Source of the DNA: Hymenobacter sp. BT559
Lineage (GTDB): Bacteria > Bacteroidota > Bacteroidia > Cytophagales > Hymenobacteraceae
DNA: 64,000 nucleotides
Assembly: GCF_016427535.1 (NCBI RefSeq)
Contig: NZ_JAELXV010000002.1
Coordinates: 372,001-436,000 of the forward strand
Direction: 5' to 3'
Positions 35,309-43,555 of this stretch are shown here, in pieces. A model generated the notes under the pieces. It was given only the letters and a program-made list of their open reading frames with translations, was not told the DNA's origin and searched no databases. The translations under genes and the position numbers were made by a program. Every line of letters starts with the position of its first letter. Position 1 is the stretch's first letter.

Positions 35309-36351
35309 AAACAAAAATACTGGTCGTAGACGACGAGGCTGACCTGGAACTGCTTGTAAAGCAGAAGTTTCGTCGCAAAATACGCGAAGGCGAATACGAG
35401 TTTGTATTTGCCGCTAATGGCCAGGAAGCCCTGGTGCGCGTGGCCGAGCACCCCGACACAGCCATCGTGCTCTCCGACATCAACATGCCCGTGATGGATG
35501 GGCTGACGCTGCTCACTGAGCTGCACGAAACCAATCCCATCATCAAAACCGTCATCGTATCGGCCTACGGCGACATGGCCAACCTGCGCGCCGCCATGAA
35601 CCGCGGCGCGTTTGATTTTGTGTGCAAGCCGGTCGATTTCAATGACCTAGAAGTCACCATCGAGAAAACTATCTCGCAGGTGCAGCAACTGCGCGATACG
35701 CTAAAGGCCATGCAGGAAAATAACATCCTGAAGATGTACGTCGACGAGACGGTCATCAACTTCATGGCGCGGCCTGACTTTGAGAGCCGCCTGCTGGCCT
35801 CCGAAACCATCGAGGGCACGGTGGTATTCATCGACATCTGCGGCTTCACGTCGCTCTCCGAAAAGCTGCCTGCCGCCACGGTGGTGGACCTGCTCAACCG
35901 CTACTTCGACCAGATGGTGAAGGAGATAATTGCGCAGGGTGGCTACGTTGATAAGTTTATGGGCGACGCGGTGATGGCCGTTTTCCGGGGCGATTTTCAC
36001 CTCGACCGCGCCGTGGATGCGGCCCTGGCTGTGCGCACCCGCCTCCTGGCCGAAGCCGAGCAGGTTATTCCCGGCACCGAGTACCGCCCAGCCGTCAGCA
36101 TCGGCATCAACACCGGCGAAATGGTATCGGGCAACATTGGCTCCGAATCCCTTAAGCGCCTAGACTACACCGTGATAGGTGATACTGTAAACGTGAGCCA
36201 GCGCTTACAAGCCGCCGCCAAGCCCGGCCAGATTATCGTGCGAGCCGACGCTTACCAGCGCATCAAAGAGTCGTTTCAGTGCCGGCCCGTGGGCGAAGTG
36301 AAGCTCAAAAACAAAGAGCAACCCGTAATGACGTACGAAGTGCTAGCTTAG
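35305..36351 (+). CDS. Receiver domain-class III adenylate cyclase
   Basis: The 348-residue protein fuses a receiver domain (1-125; Asp58 in LSDINMPVMDG, Lys in VCKPVDF) through a helical linker to a class III nucleotide cyclase. The cyclase carries both metal-binding Asp (FIDICGFTSLSE and DKFMGDAVMAVF), the adenine-type Lys in DKFMGD, and the transition-state Asn/Arg in IGDTVNVSQRL. It should therefore make cAMP when phosphorylated. It overlaps the upstream receiver gene by ATGA, so the two are coupled. Convergent to it is a membrane protein with a C-terminal cyclic-nucleotide-binding domain, the obvious candidate effector. Confidence 0.92.
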   Translation: MKTKILVVDDEADLELLVKQKFRRKIREGEYEFVFAANGQEALVRVAEHPDTAIVLSDINMPVMDGLTLLTELHETNPIIKTVIVSAYGDMANLRAAMNRGAFDFVCKPVDFNDLEVTIEKTISQVQQLRDTLKAMQENNILKMYVDETVINFMARPDFESRLLASETIEGTVVFIDICGFTSLSEKLPAATVVDLLNRYFDQMVKEIIAQGGYVDKFMGDAVMAVFRGDFHLDRAVDAALAVRTRLLAEAEQVIPGTEYRPAVSIGINTGEMVSGNIGSESLKRLDYTVIGDTVNVSQRLQAAAKPGQIIVRADAYQRIKESFQCRPVGEVKLKNKEQPVMTYEVLA

Positions 36352-36400
36352 TGCTTAGTGCTTGGTGCTTAGTTACTGGAATACTAAGCACTAGGCACTA
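36350..36400. repeat. AGTGCTTAGT-type inverted repeat between stop codons
   Basis: Three imperfect copies of AGTGCTT(A/G)GT from 36350 face a mirrored ACTAAGCACTAGGCACTA at 36383-36400. The repeat starts in the TAG stop of the cyclase and occupies nearly all of the 66-bp gap to the converging stop codon. It can fold as a terminator but has the wording of a dispersed repeat. Confidence 0.65.
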
Positions 36401-36417
36401 ACAGTGAGGCACCAAGC

Positions 36418-39114
36418 TCACGCTTCGTTCTGCCGCCGCAGGCGCTGGCAGAGCACGCGTAGGATATTGCGCAGGACCTCCCCGCGTTCTTCCATCACGT
36501 CGTAAAAGTCATCCTGGTCGAGCCGGAAGGCCCGCACCGCGCTCTGAGCCACCGCCGTGGCCGAGCGCGGCTCGGCGTCGAGCAGCGCCAGCTCGCCGAA
36601 GAAGTCGCCCTGCCGGAAAGTAGTCAGCAGCTGCGGGCCGTTGAAGATGCCTACTTCGCCCTCGTACACAATGTAGAGCGAAGCCCCTAGGTCGCCCTTA
36701 GCAAATATTTGGTGGCCAGCCGGAAACGTGACTTCCTGCATAATGGGCACGATGCTGCTGAGCACGTTTTCGGGCGTCTCGGCAAATAGCGCGGTGTGGC
36801 GGAGCAGGCCCACCCGGGCCTGGGCCGGCAAGTGGGCAGCGGCGGCGTGGTGGCTCATAAGCAACTGGGGGAGGGCCGGCAGCAGTCGCAGGGCCTCGTT
36901 ATAAATAGTATGCTGGCTGGTAGCCAGGTGGTTGATGGCCGTAAGAGCGCTTTCCTGCAGCAGCGCGTTGGGGCTGGTAAAGTAGGGTAGCCAATCAGGC
37001 AGCTGCCCTAGGGTAGGCATGTGCTGCCGCAGCGCCACAGCCACGGTCCAGTCGCTAAACGTGACCTCGCCCTGCTGGATGATGTAGGCTGGCAGGGCCG
37101 TAGTGGTAGCCAGTGGCCCGAGCAACTGGTCAAATACCTGCGCTTTTTCGGCGGCCGGGCTCACATCGAGCAGCGCTTGCAGGCCCTGATACCAAGGGCG
37201 CGGAATGAGGTTATCCAGAATTTCTAGGGCGTTGGCTTGGCGTTCGCGGGCGGCGTGGGCCACGCCTCGCTGCGCGTCTACTATCAGTTGGGGCGGGTAC
37301 AGCTGCTGCAGCAAGCCAAAAATGCGTTGCTCGATGCGGTCGAGCTCGTAGTCTAGGGCTCGCGCCAGCTCGCTGGCGATACCTAGGGGCGCTAGCCCAT
37401 GAAGCAGCCGTTGCGCCAGCCGCAGCTCGTCTTCTACCAGCCCCTGAAAAATAGGGGCATCGGCTGCCACGGGGGCAAAGCCGCGCAGGGCGCGTAGGGC
37501 CACTTCGCGCCGGGTGGGGTGCGGCTGCTGGGCCAGTGCCACCAAGGCGCGGCGGCCCTCGGGCAGCCGCAGCTGCCCGGCCACGGAGGCGGACCGGCGG
37601 GCCAGCGGCTCGGGGGTGCCCGGCTGCAGTGCTGCCACCAGGGCCGGCACGGCCGCTGGGCCCAGCACCAAGAGGCGCGAGGTAGCGGCGGCCCGGCGCT
37701 TTTTGTCCGTTAGCAGCTTCGTAAGCTCCTGCGCCTCGGCTAGGTCGGTAGGCGCCTGGGTTACGGCGGCCATAGGCTCGGTAGGGAGCTCGGTGCGCAA
37801 TTCTTCAGTCAGCGAGAAGCGCTGGCTCAAGGAGTGCTGTAGCTCGGCGAGGTAGTGCCCATATGTGCGCGCCAAAAAGAACAGCGCGCCGGCCATGAAC
37901 AGCGCCATCCACACAAAGGGCAGCCATTCGGCAATAGCTTCGTGGCTAGCCGTGAAAAACAGCAACAGGCCCGCGAGGCCCATGCCAAGGGGCTCATAGT
38001 AACCCTTAGCCAGGGTATGCGCCTGCAGGCGCTCGGGGGGCGCCAGGGGCTGAAACAACACCAGAAAAACTGGGTCGAACACGGCCCGGCGCAGTACTTC
38101 CAGCCCTAGGTACAAGCCACAGAAATAAATGAGCAGCGTCGATTCGCCGGCGCCCAGCCAGCTCAGGGCGCCAAAAGCCAACAGCCCTGCCAGCACGGTG
38201 CCCGGCAGCGTCAGTAGCATCCGCCGGATGCCTAGGCGGTCAAGCGTCACTTGCGCCAAGCCCACCTTAAACAACATAGCCAGCAGGTAGGTGAGGGCTA
38301 GCACGCCGCCCACGTACCGCATCACCAAGGTTTGGTCGTGAAACTTGTGCTTGACGTTGACAAAAAACGAATACTCCACGCCCGTCGTCACGGCTGCGAT
38401 AGCTGTTAGGCTTAGGCAAATACTCAGTACGAGCTGGTTGTTGCCAAACCAGCGCTGCCACACGCTGGTACCCGCCACCCGCTGCCGCCGGCCCACTGGG
38501 CGCGCCTCTACATCGTGCGAGCGTAGCGTGGCTTTCACCACCAGCAGCGCCGCCCCGTAGGCCGCAAAAGCCGTGAGCAGCAGATACAATAAATCTGTGT
38601 GCGCGTGGATGATAATGGCCAAGCCAGCCCCTAGGGCCTTGGCTGGCATGTCGCCCGCGCTAATGAGGCCAAACAGTCGCTTGCTCTGCCGCACGTCGAA
38701 CACCACCGCCGACACTCCCCAAAACTCTAGGTTGGTGAGCAGGTAAATAACCCGGTAGCCGGCCATAATGGCCACCGCTGCCGCCACCGAGTGGCCCAGC
38801 AGCACCAGCGCCCCCAGCACGCCCGCCAGCACCACCACCGCCACCAGCACGCGCCCGGCTAGCTTTTGCAGCACTAGGTGGTGCTCAAAATACGTGTACA
38901 CCCGCCCAGCCGCCATCATGGCTAGCGCGGCGGTGCCGTAGGCCAGGGGCAGGTTGCGCTCGGGGTTGTTTTCGAGCAGAATAACATTTGCCGCCACGTA
39001 CACCAAGATGGTGCCGATGCCCAGCAAAAAGTTGTGCAGAAAGAACAGCCAGACCGTTCGCGTCTCGTCAGGACGCACGCCCAGCAGCCGGTACCAGGTA
39101 GAGGAAGTAAACAA
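36418..39114 (-). CDS. MFS-like transporter fused to HEAT repeats and a cyclic-nucleotide-binding domain
   Basis: The 898-residue protein has three parts. Residues 1 to about 430 contain about a dozen membrane helices with an ATP/ADP-translocase (Tlc/Npt)-like MFS look (VWLFFLHNFLLGIGTILVYVAANVILL region; LFGLISAGDMPAKALGAGL). About 460-760 is alpha-helical and HEAT-like (VPALVAAL, VALRALRGFAPVA). The last 130 residues are a cyclic-nucleotide-binding domain (FPAGHQIFAKGDLGASLYIV) with an intact phosphate-binding cassette FGELALLDAEPRSATA, Glu and Arg included. Its stop faces the adenylate cyclase stop. The fusion suggests cAMP-gated transport or sensing. The transported substrate is unknown. 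Confidence 0.87.
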   Translation of the reverse strand: MFTSSTWYRLLGVRPDETRTVWLFFLHNFLLGIGTILVYVAANVILLENNPERNLPLAYGTAALAMMAAGRVYTYFEHHLVLQKLAGRVLVAVVVLAGVLGALVLLGHSVAAAVAIMAGYRVIYLLTNLEFWGVSAVVFDVRQSKRLFGLISAGDMPAKALGAGLAIIIHAHTDLLYLLLTAFAAYGAALLVVKATLRSHDVEARPVGRRQRVAGTSVWQRWFGNNQLVLSICLSLTAIAAVTTGVEYSFFVNVKHKFHDQTLVMRYVGGVLALTYLLAMLFKVGLAQVTLDRLGIRRMLLTLPGTVLAGLLAFGALSWLGAGESTLLIYFCGLYLGLEVLRRAVFDPVFLVLFQPLAPPERLQAHTLAKGYYEPLGMGLAGLLLFFTASHEAIAEWLPFVWMALFMAGALFFLARTYGHYLAELQHSLSQRFSLTEELRTELPTEPMAAVTQAPTDLAEAQELTKLLTDKKRRAAATSRLLVLGPAAVPALVAALQPGTPEPLARRSASVAGQLRLPEGRRALVALAQQPHPTRREVALRALRGFAPVAADAPIFQGLVEDELRLAQRLLHGLAPLGIASELARALDYELDRIEQRIFGLLQQLYPPQLIVDAQRGVAHAARERQANALEILDNLIPRPWYQGLQALLDVSPAAEKAQVFDQLLGPLATTTALPAYIIQQGEVTFSDWTVAVALRQHMPTLGQLPDWLPYFTSPNALLQESALTAINHLATSQHTIYNEALRLLPALPQLLMSHHAAAAHLPAQARVGLLRHTALFAETPENVLSSIVPIMQEVTFPAGHQIFAKGDLGASLYIVYEGEVGIFNGPQLLTTFRQGDFFGELALLDAEPRSATAVAQSAVRAFRLDQDDFYDVMEERGEVLRNILRVLCQRLRRQNEA

Positions 39115-39173
39115 AGCGCCAGCAACAGATGAGCCGGCAAGTTAGGGCAGGGGAGGGAGGTGCGAAAAACTAA

Positions 39174-39253
39174 GAGGAGGCCCCAGGAAACAATAGCGCT
39201 CGAATGGAGCTCAAATAGCTCGTCCAAGCGCAATTGTTTCCCGGGGCCTCCTC
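39174..39253. terminator. Terminator-like inverted repeat, 27-bp arms
   Basis: Arms 39174-39200 and 39227-39253 pair with two mismatches in the gap between two minus-strand genes, upstream of the 39114 start and 21 bp from the stop of the next upstream gene. It probably terminates that upstream gene. Confidence 0.65.
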
Positions 39254-39274
39254 GCAGGAGCAACCAGGCCGCGG

Positions 39275-40186
39275 TTATTTAATCATGTCTACTTCGGCTT
39301 TAATCATGGCGTTGTAGCGCTGGCCCTGGCCGTTGGCCAGCGTGAGCTGGTTCCAGCCGCGGGCAATAGTGTAGTTCCAGGTGCGGCTTTCCTTAAACTC
39401 GAAGGTGGGGCGCATAATCTGGCCGAAGGGTGTGTAGTTCTCGTCCATGAAGTCAGTTTTGAAGAACTTATCGCCGCTCACAATCCACTCCATCGCTACA
39501 AAGAAGCCTTCTTCAGGAGCCACCACGTTGTACGACGTCAGGTCAACGGTGTACCACTGCCCGCCGGCCGGCGAGGACACCACCACGCTCTGGGTTAGAA
39601 TATCGGTATTAGGGGCGTTGTAGTTGCCATCGGCTTTGTAAATGCGCACCCGAAACGGCTCACGCGGAAAACCATTTTCGCCGATGTAAAACGATACCGA
39701 CCGGATATTACCTAGGCGGTGATTTTTATCATTTTTAATAAAGAAAGCACACTGGCTGCCCGGCTGGCCTTGCAGCAGGCCCTCACCCGGGCGGTTAGAA
39801 GTGGCACCTAGGCCTAGATTTTTGACTTTGCCACCTTTTACCGTCACGCTGCTCAGGGCAATGGCCATGCGCGGCACTTCTATCACCATATCGGCCTGGG
39901 CCTGGCCTCGCTTTACCAGCACAGCGAGGTGCTTGTAGCCGAGAGCCATTACTATCAGCGAGTCTTGTGCATTCTTGACGGGAGCAGGTAGCTGAAACAC
40001 CCCGAACTCGTTGCTGAGGGCACCGGTTTGCTCGTCGTGCAGGCTTACGGAGGTAAAAGGCAAGGGCTCTTTCGTCTCTTTATCGATAATCTTACCCGCT
40101 AGCAGTACGGGTGCCGTGGCTTGGGCTTGCGCTAAAGTGGACAAGCCAAAGAAGAATAATGCAAAATAAAGTAAGCTTCTGTACAT
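39275..40186 (-). CDS. Exported carboxypeptidase-regulatory-like domain protein (paralog 2)
   Basis: The 303-residue protein has a signal peptide (MYRSLLYFALFFFGLSTLAQAQ), a carboxypeptidase-regulatory-like domain with PLPFTSVSLHDEQTGALSNE and VMALGYKHLAVL, and the same second domain as the 29320-30216 protein (SVSFYIGENGFPREPFRVRI, VAMEWIVSGDKFF). It is clearly paralogous to that protein. It has its own -7 element and a terminator-like repeat, so it is probably a single-gene unit. Confidence 0.8.
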   Translation of the reverse strand: MYRSLLYFALFFFGLSTLAQAQATAPVLLAGKIIDKETKEPLPFTSVSLHDEQTGALSNEFGVFQLPAPVKNAQDSLIVMALGYKHLAVLVKRGQAQADMVIEVPRMAIALSSVTVKGGKVKNLGLGATSNRPGEGLLQGQPGSQCAFFIKNDKNHRLGNIRSVSFYIGENGFPREPFRVRIYKADGNYNAPNTDILTQSVVVSSPAGGQWYTVDLTSYNVVAPEEGFFVAMEWIVSGDKFFKTDFMDENYTPFGQIMRPTFEFKESRTWNYTIARGWNQLTLANGQGQRYNAMIKAEVDMIK

Positions 40187-40214
40187 ATATAATAAGTTTT
40201 TAGTTGCGGTAATA

Positions 40215-40222
40215 CAAATCTA
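40215..40222 (-). promoter_or_regulatory. -7 promoter element TAGATTTG (minus strand)
   Basis: This is an exact TAnnTTTG match on the minus strand, 29 bp upstream of the ATG at 40186. The equivalent position upstream of the paralog at 30216 also has an exact match. Confidence 0.5.
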
Positions 40223-40235
40223 TACCGTAACGATG

Positions 40236-40260
40236 TTTAGCTCCGCATGGAGGAGCTAAA
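40236..40260. promoter_or_regulatory. Small palindrome in the divergent feoA promoter region
   Basis: TTTAGCTCC (40236-40244) and GGAGCTAAA (40252-40260) form a perfect 9-bp inverted repeat between the divergent promoters. It could be an operator or a small hairpin. No regulator can be named. Confidence 0.3.
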
Positions 40261-40369
40261 AAATAGGGCTTCATGGAAACAAATTGGCTAGGCTAGCAGA
40301 TACCCACCGCCTAGGCACTTGTTGCGCTACTATTGGCGCTGTAAGGAACCTTCGAGCCCCAAACGGACG

Positions 40370-40377
40370 TATCTTTG
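40370..40377 (+). promoter_or_regulatory. -7 promoter element TATCTTTG for feoAB
   Basis: This exact TAnnTTTG match lies 31 bp upstream of the feoA start, which would give a leader of about 25 nt. I see no clear Fur-type palindrome overlapping it. Confidence 0.5.
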
Positions 40378-40408
40378 TTTAAATCCCGTCTAAATAGCAG
40401 CAGTTACT

Positions 40409-40690
40409 TTGGCTTTTCTTCGTCGCTCTCCCCGTACCGTTGCGCCTACCCCCATTTCGTCGCGCCGCACTGCCAATGACCTGCGCGTGGGTGAAACGGC
40501 AACTGTGTGCTGCCTCAAAGACCCCGAAATGGCCCTCAAACTGCTTGAGATGGGCTGCATCCCTGGCACGCAGGTGCGCCTAGCTGGCCGCGCCCCACTC
40601 GGCGACCCGCTGATGCTAGTGCTTGGTGATGAAGAATATACGTTGTCGCTGCGCGTGAGCGAGGCCACAACCATTCAACTGAAAGCTTAA
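40409..40690 (+). CDS. feoA: Ferrous iron transport protein A
   Basis: The 93-residue protein has a basic N-terminal tail and an SH3-like FeoA domain (LRVGETATVCCLKDPEMALKLLEMGCIPGTQV..., then PLGDPLMLVLGDEEYTLSLRVSEA). FeoA modulates the FeoB iron channel in the cytosol. The TTG at 40409 is the only plausible start before the domain, although an initiation codon inside the basic tail is possible. It ends 23 bp before feoB, so they form an operon. Confidence 0.9.
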   Translation: MAFLRRSPRTVAPTPISSRRTANDLRVGETATVCCLKDPEMALKLLEMGCIPGTQVRLAGRAPLGDPLMLVLGDEEYTLSLRVSEATTIQLKA

Positions 40691-40713
40691 ATATCCCCTG
40701 ACTTTCCCCGCCG

Positions 40714-42882
40714 ATGCAGGAAACTCCAACTGCGCCCCGGCCGACTACGCTGCCCCCTTCCAACCGGCCGGCGGCCGACCCGCACCTTCCCCGCCTTGCC
40801 CTCATCGGCAATCCCAACTCGGGCAAGACTTCGCTTTTCAACCAGCTCACGGGCCTCAACCAAAAGGTTGGTAATTTTCCGGGCGTCACGGTAGACCGCA
40901 AGACGGGCGTAGCCCAGCTCGGCGGCCAGCGCCGGGCCGAGATTATCGACCTGCCCGGCACGTACTCGCTTTACCCTAAAAGTCTTGATGAGCAAGTAAT
41001 TGCCGACTTGCTTTACAACCCTGGCGCGGCCGACTACCCCGACTTTGTGGTGGTGACTGTGGATGCCAGCAACCTGCGCCGCAGCCTGCTGCTGTTTTCG
41101 CAGCTCGCCGACCTAGGGCTGCCCGCCATCCTGGCCCTGAACATGACCGATTTGGCGGCCGAGCGCGGCATCCAGATTGACCTGGCCGCGCTGGAGCGCG
41201 AGCTAGGGGTGCCCGTGGTGCCCATGAACGCCCGCAAGGGCGTGGGTGTGGCTGCGCTGCGCATCGTGATGGCCGAGCGCCTGGCTGCCCCGCCCGCCCT
41301 GCGCTTCTGGGAACCCGAGGGTGACCTGCTGCCGCTGGTGCGCCAGATTCGCTACTACTTCAACCTGCACAACGACTACTTGGCGCTGCACTATGCGCAC
41401 CAGTTTCGGGGCCTGCGCTTTTTGAGCGACGACGACCGGGCGTACTTACTGGAGCTGACCGAGAAGTACAAGTTTGACTCGACAGCGCGACAGGCCGAAG
41501 AAACCATTGGCCGCTACGCCCGCATCAACGAGCTGCTGCTGGAAGTAGTGACTGTGACGCGCACCGAGCAGCGCGAGCCAGCTTCCAACAAGATTGACAA
41601 GGTGCTGACGCACCGCGTGTTTGGCTACCTCATTTTCCTAGGTATCCTGTTTCTGCTGTTTCAGGCCATCTTCGCCTGGGCGCAGTACCCTATGGACCTC
41701 ATTGACCAAGGGGTGGCCAACTTCAATGAACTGCTGCAGAATAATTTTAGTGGGCCGCTGGTGCGGCTGCTCACCGAGGGCGTCATTGCTGGCCTAGGGG
41801 GCGTGCTGATATTTATTCCGCAGATTGCCTTGCTTTTCGCCTTCTTGGCGGTGCTAGAAGAAACCGGCTATATGGCCCGGGTTACCTTCTTGATGGACAA
41901 ACTCATGCGGCCCTTCGGGCTGAGTGGCAAGAGCGTGGTCCCGCTTATTTCGGGGCTGGCCTGCGCCGTGCCGGCCATTATGGGCGCGCGCACCATTGAG
42001 AGCTGGAAGGACCGGATGCTAACCATCTTCGTGACGCCGCTGATGTCGTGCTCGGCGCGCATTCCGGTGTACACGGTGCTGGTGGCGCTGGTGGTGCCCG
42101 ACGAGTCGTGGCTCGGCATCTTTAATATGCGTGGGCTGGTACTCATGGGGCTGTACCTCCTAGGTCTGGTGTCGGCGCTTGTGTCGGCTTTTGCGCTCAA
42201 GAAAATCTTGAAAGCCCGCGAGCGCAGCTACTTCATCATGGAGTTTCCGGTGTACCGCTGGCCCCGCTGGAAAAACGTGGGGCTGACCATCATGGAGAAG
42301 GTCAAAGCCTTTATATTTCAGGCTGGTAAGGTGATTGTGGCCATCTCGGTGTTGCTGTGGGTGCTGGCCAGCTACGGCCCTGGCAACCGGCAGGCGCAAG
42401 CCGAAGCCCAGATGCAGCAGCAGGCCGACGCTCAGCGTTGGCCCGCCGCCGAACTAGAGCGCCGCGTGGCTTCGGCCCGCCTCGAAACATCTTACGCAGG
42501 CACCTTCGGTCACGTCATCGAGCCGGTTATCCGGCCGCTGGGCTTCGACTGGAAAGTAGGTATTGCACTGCTCACATCGTTTGCGGCGCGCGAGGTCTTT
42601 GTGGGTACCATGAGCACCATCTATAGCGTGGGCCAGGATGCCGACCTAGGTACCGTGCAGCAGAAGCTCGCTAATGAAAAAGACCTCAATGGGCAGCCCT
42701 TTTTCACACCAGTGCGGGCACTGTCGCTGCTGGTATTTTACGTCTTCGCCATGCAGTGCATGAGCACGCTGGCCGTCACCTACCGCGAAACCAAGAGCTG
42801 GCGCTGGCCCCTAGGGCAGTTGGTGTACATGACCGGCCTAGCCTACGCCGCCTCACTGCTGGTGTGGCAGGTGTGGGGCTAG
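40714..42882 (+). CDS. feoB: Ferrous iron transporter B
   Basis: The 722-residue inner-membrane Fe(II) transporter has an N-terminal G-protein domain: G1 IGNPNSGKTSLFN, G2-like KVGNFPGVTVD, G3 DLPGTYSLYP, G4 LNMTDLA. A membrane domain of about eight helices follows, with the Gate motifs LIFIPQIALLFAFLAVLEETGYMARV (region only) and PLISGLACAVPAIMGARTI. The length is normal. A long cytosolic loop rich in Gln/Ala (QAQAEAQMQQQADAQR) sits near residues 565-580. Transcription from the feoA promoter is likely. Confidence 0.96.
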   Translation: MQETPTAPRPTTLPPSNRPAADPHLPRLALIGNPNSGKTSLFNQLTGLNQKVGNFPGVTVDRKTGVAQLGGQRRAEIIDLPGTYSLYPKSLDEQVIADLLYNPGAADYPDFVVVTVDASNLRRSLLLFSQLADLGLPAILALNMTDLAAERGIQIDLAALERELGVPVVPMNARKGVGVAALRIVMAERLAAPPALRFWEPEGDLLPLVRQIRYYFNLHNDYLALHYAHQFRGLRFLSDDDRAYLLELTEKYKFDSTARQAEETIGRYARINELLLEVVTVTRTEQREPASNKIDKVLTHRVFGYLIFLGILFLLFQAIFAWAQYPMDLIDQGVANFNELLQNNFSGPLVRLLTEGVIAGLGGVLIFIPQIALLFAFLAVLEETGYMARVTFLMDKLMRPFGLSGKSVVPLISGLACAVPAIMGARTIESWKDRMLTIFVTPLMSCSARIPVYTVLVALVVPDESWLGIFNMRGLVLMGLYLLGLVSALVSAFALKKILKARERSYFIMEFPVYRWPRWKNVGLTIMEKVKAFIFQAGKVIVAISVLLWVLASYGPGNRQAQAEAQMQQQADAQRWPAAELERRVASARLETSYAGTFGHVIEPVIRPLGFDWKVGIALLTSFAAREVFVGTMSTIYSVGQDADLGTVQQKLANEKDLNGQPFFTPVRALSLLVFYVFAMQCMSTLAVTYRETKSWRWPLGQLVYMTGLAYAASLLVWQVWG

Positions 42883-42900
42883 GATACTCCAAGTATGTTT

Positions 42901-42983
42901 GTCCTTGCGAGGAAGCACGGCGCAGCAATCGAACCCTTCAAACTCGTCTCGATTGTTGCTGTATCGTACTTTCTCGCAAGGAT
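42901..42983. repeat. Palindromic repeat, family B (TCCTTGCGAGGAAGCA type)
   Basis: Imperfect arms at about 42901-42931 and 42949-42983 share TCCTTGCGAGxAAG and GCAGCAA/ATCGA. The wording closely resembles TTGCGAGGAAGCAATC-type palindromes dispersed in many bacterial genomes. It lies just after feoB and ends about 27 bp before the next gene. Confidence 0.6.
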
Positions 42984-43010
42984 AATCTGTTTATTGCTTC
43001 TTCTGCTAAA

Positions 43011-43484
43011 ATGACTTCTTACGAAACCCTGCTGCATCTCGCATTCCGCACGCCGGCCGACCAACAGCATTACCTGACGCCCGCCGTGCTGGGCGCCTAC
43101 ACAGGCTTTGAGCAAGCCGCGCCCCGCGAGCAGGGCTTTCGCTTTGAGCAATGGCGCCTAGGGGTGGCCACGAGCCTGCTGCGCCTACTGGCCGACCTAG
43201 GCGACCACGACGAAGCCCGGCGCGCGGCTGATGTGCTGCACCGCGCGCTTAGCACCGCCCGTTCGCCCGAGGACATCGACAAGCAGATTCACAAAGAGAG
43301 CAAGCTATTTGACCAGGTGTATACTAACATCTACGTCAATGACGAAGGTGAGGCGATACTTGACCTCTTCGCTCGCACCCTCGACGCCGACGCGCCCGAC
43401 CTGCTAGCGCAGGTAAACGACGAGGCCGTGGACCTGGCCCGCGACCTGGATTTTGAAGCTCGCAATGACGACGAGGACGAGTAG
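43011..43484 (+). CDS. Hypothetical helical protein
   Basis: The 157-residue, acidic, probably all-alpha cytosolic protein begins MTSYETLLHLAFRTPADQQHYL. It has leucine-rich helices (SLLRLLADLGDHDEARRAADVLHRAL) and an Asp/Glu-rich C-terminus. I recognise no family. I start at the ATG at 43011; the frame is open upstream to 42756 but that part overlaps feoB and the palindromic repeat. It is followed by a strong terminator. Confidence 0.7.
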   Translation: MTSYETLLHLAFRTPADQQHYLTPAVLGAYTGFEQAAPREQGFRFEQWRLGVATSLLRLLADLGDHDEARRAADVLHRALSTARSPEDIDKQIHKESKLFDQVYTNIYVNDEGEAILDLFARTLDADAPDLLAQVNDEAVDLARDLDFEARNDDEDE

Positions 43485-43500
43485 TATAAAGCACTGAATG

Positions 43501-43536
43501 AAAAAGGCCGCCCCGATACTCGGGGCGGCCTTTTTT
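43501..43536. terminator. Rho-independent bidirectional terminator
   Basis: A perfect 16-bp stem (43501-43516 with 43520-43535) has A-tract and T-tract ends. It lies between the hypothetical gene and the converging SusD gene. Confidence 0.9.
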
Positions 43537-43555
43537 GTGGCGTAGAGTGCGAGGC

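Noticed and set aside
36418..39114. Plain ATP/ADP translocase annotation
   Set aside because: The HEAT and cyclic-nucleotide-binding domains and the cyclase neighbour argue for a regulated, possibly non-nucleotide function; residues for nucleotide exchange were not verified.
42756..43010. Upstream extension of the 43011 hypothetical gene
   Set aside because: It would overlap the end of feoB by over 120 bp and read through the palindromic repeat; the ATG at 43011 is better placed.
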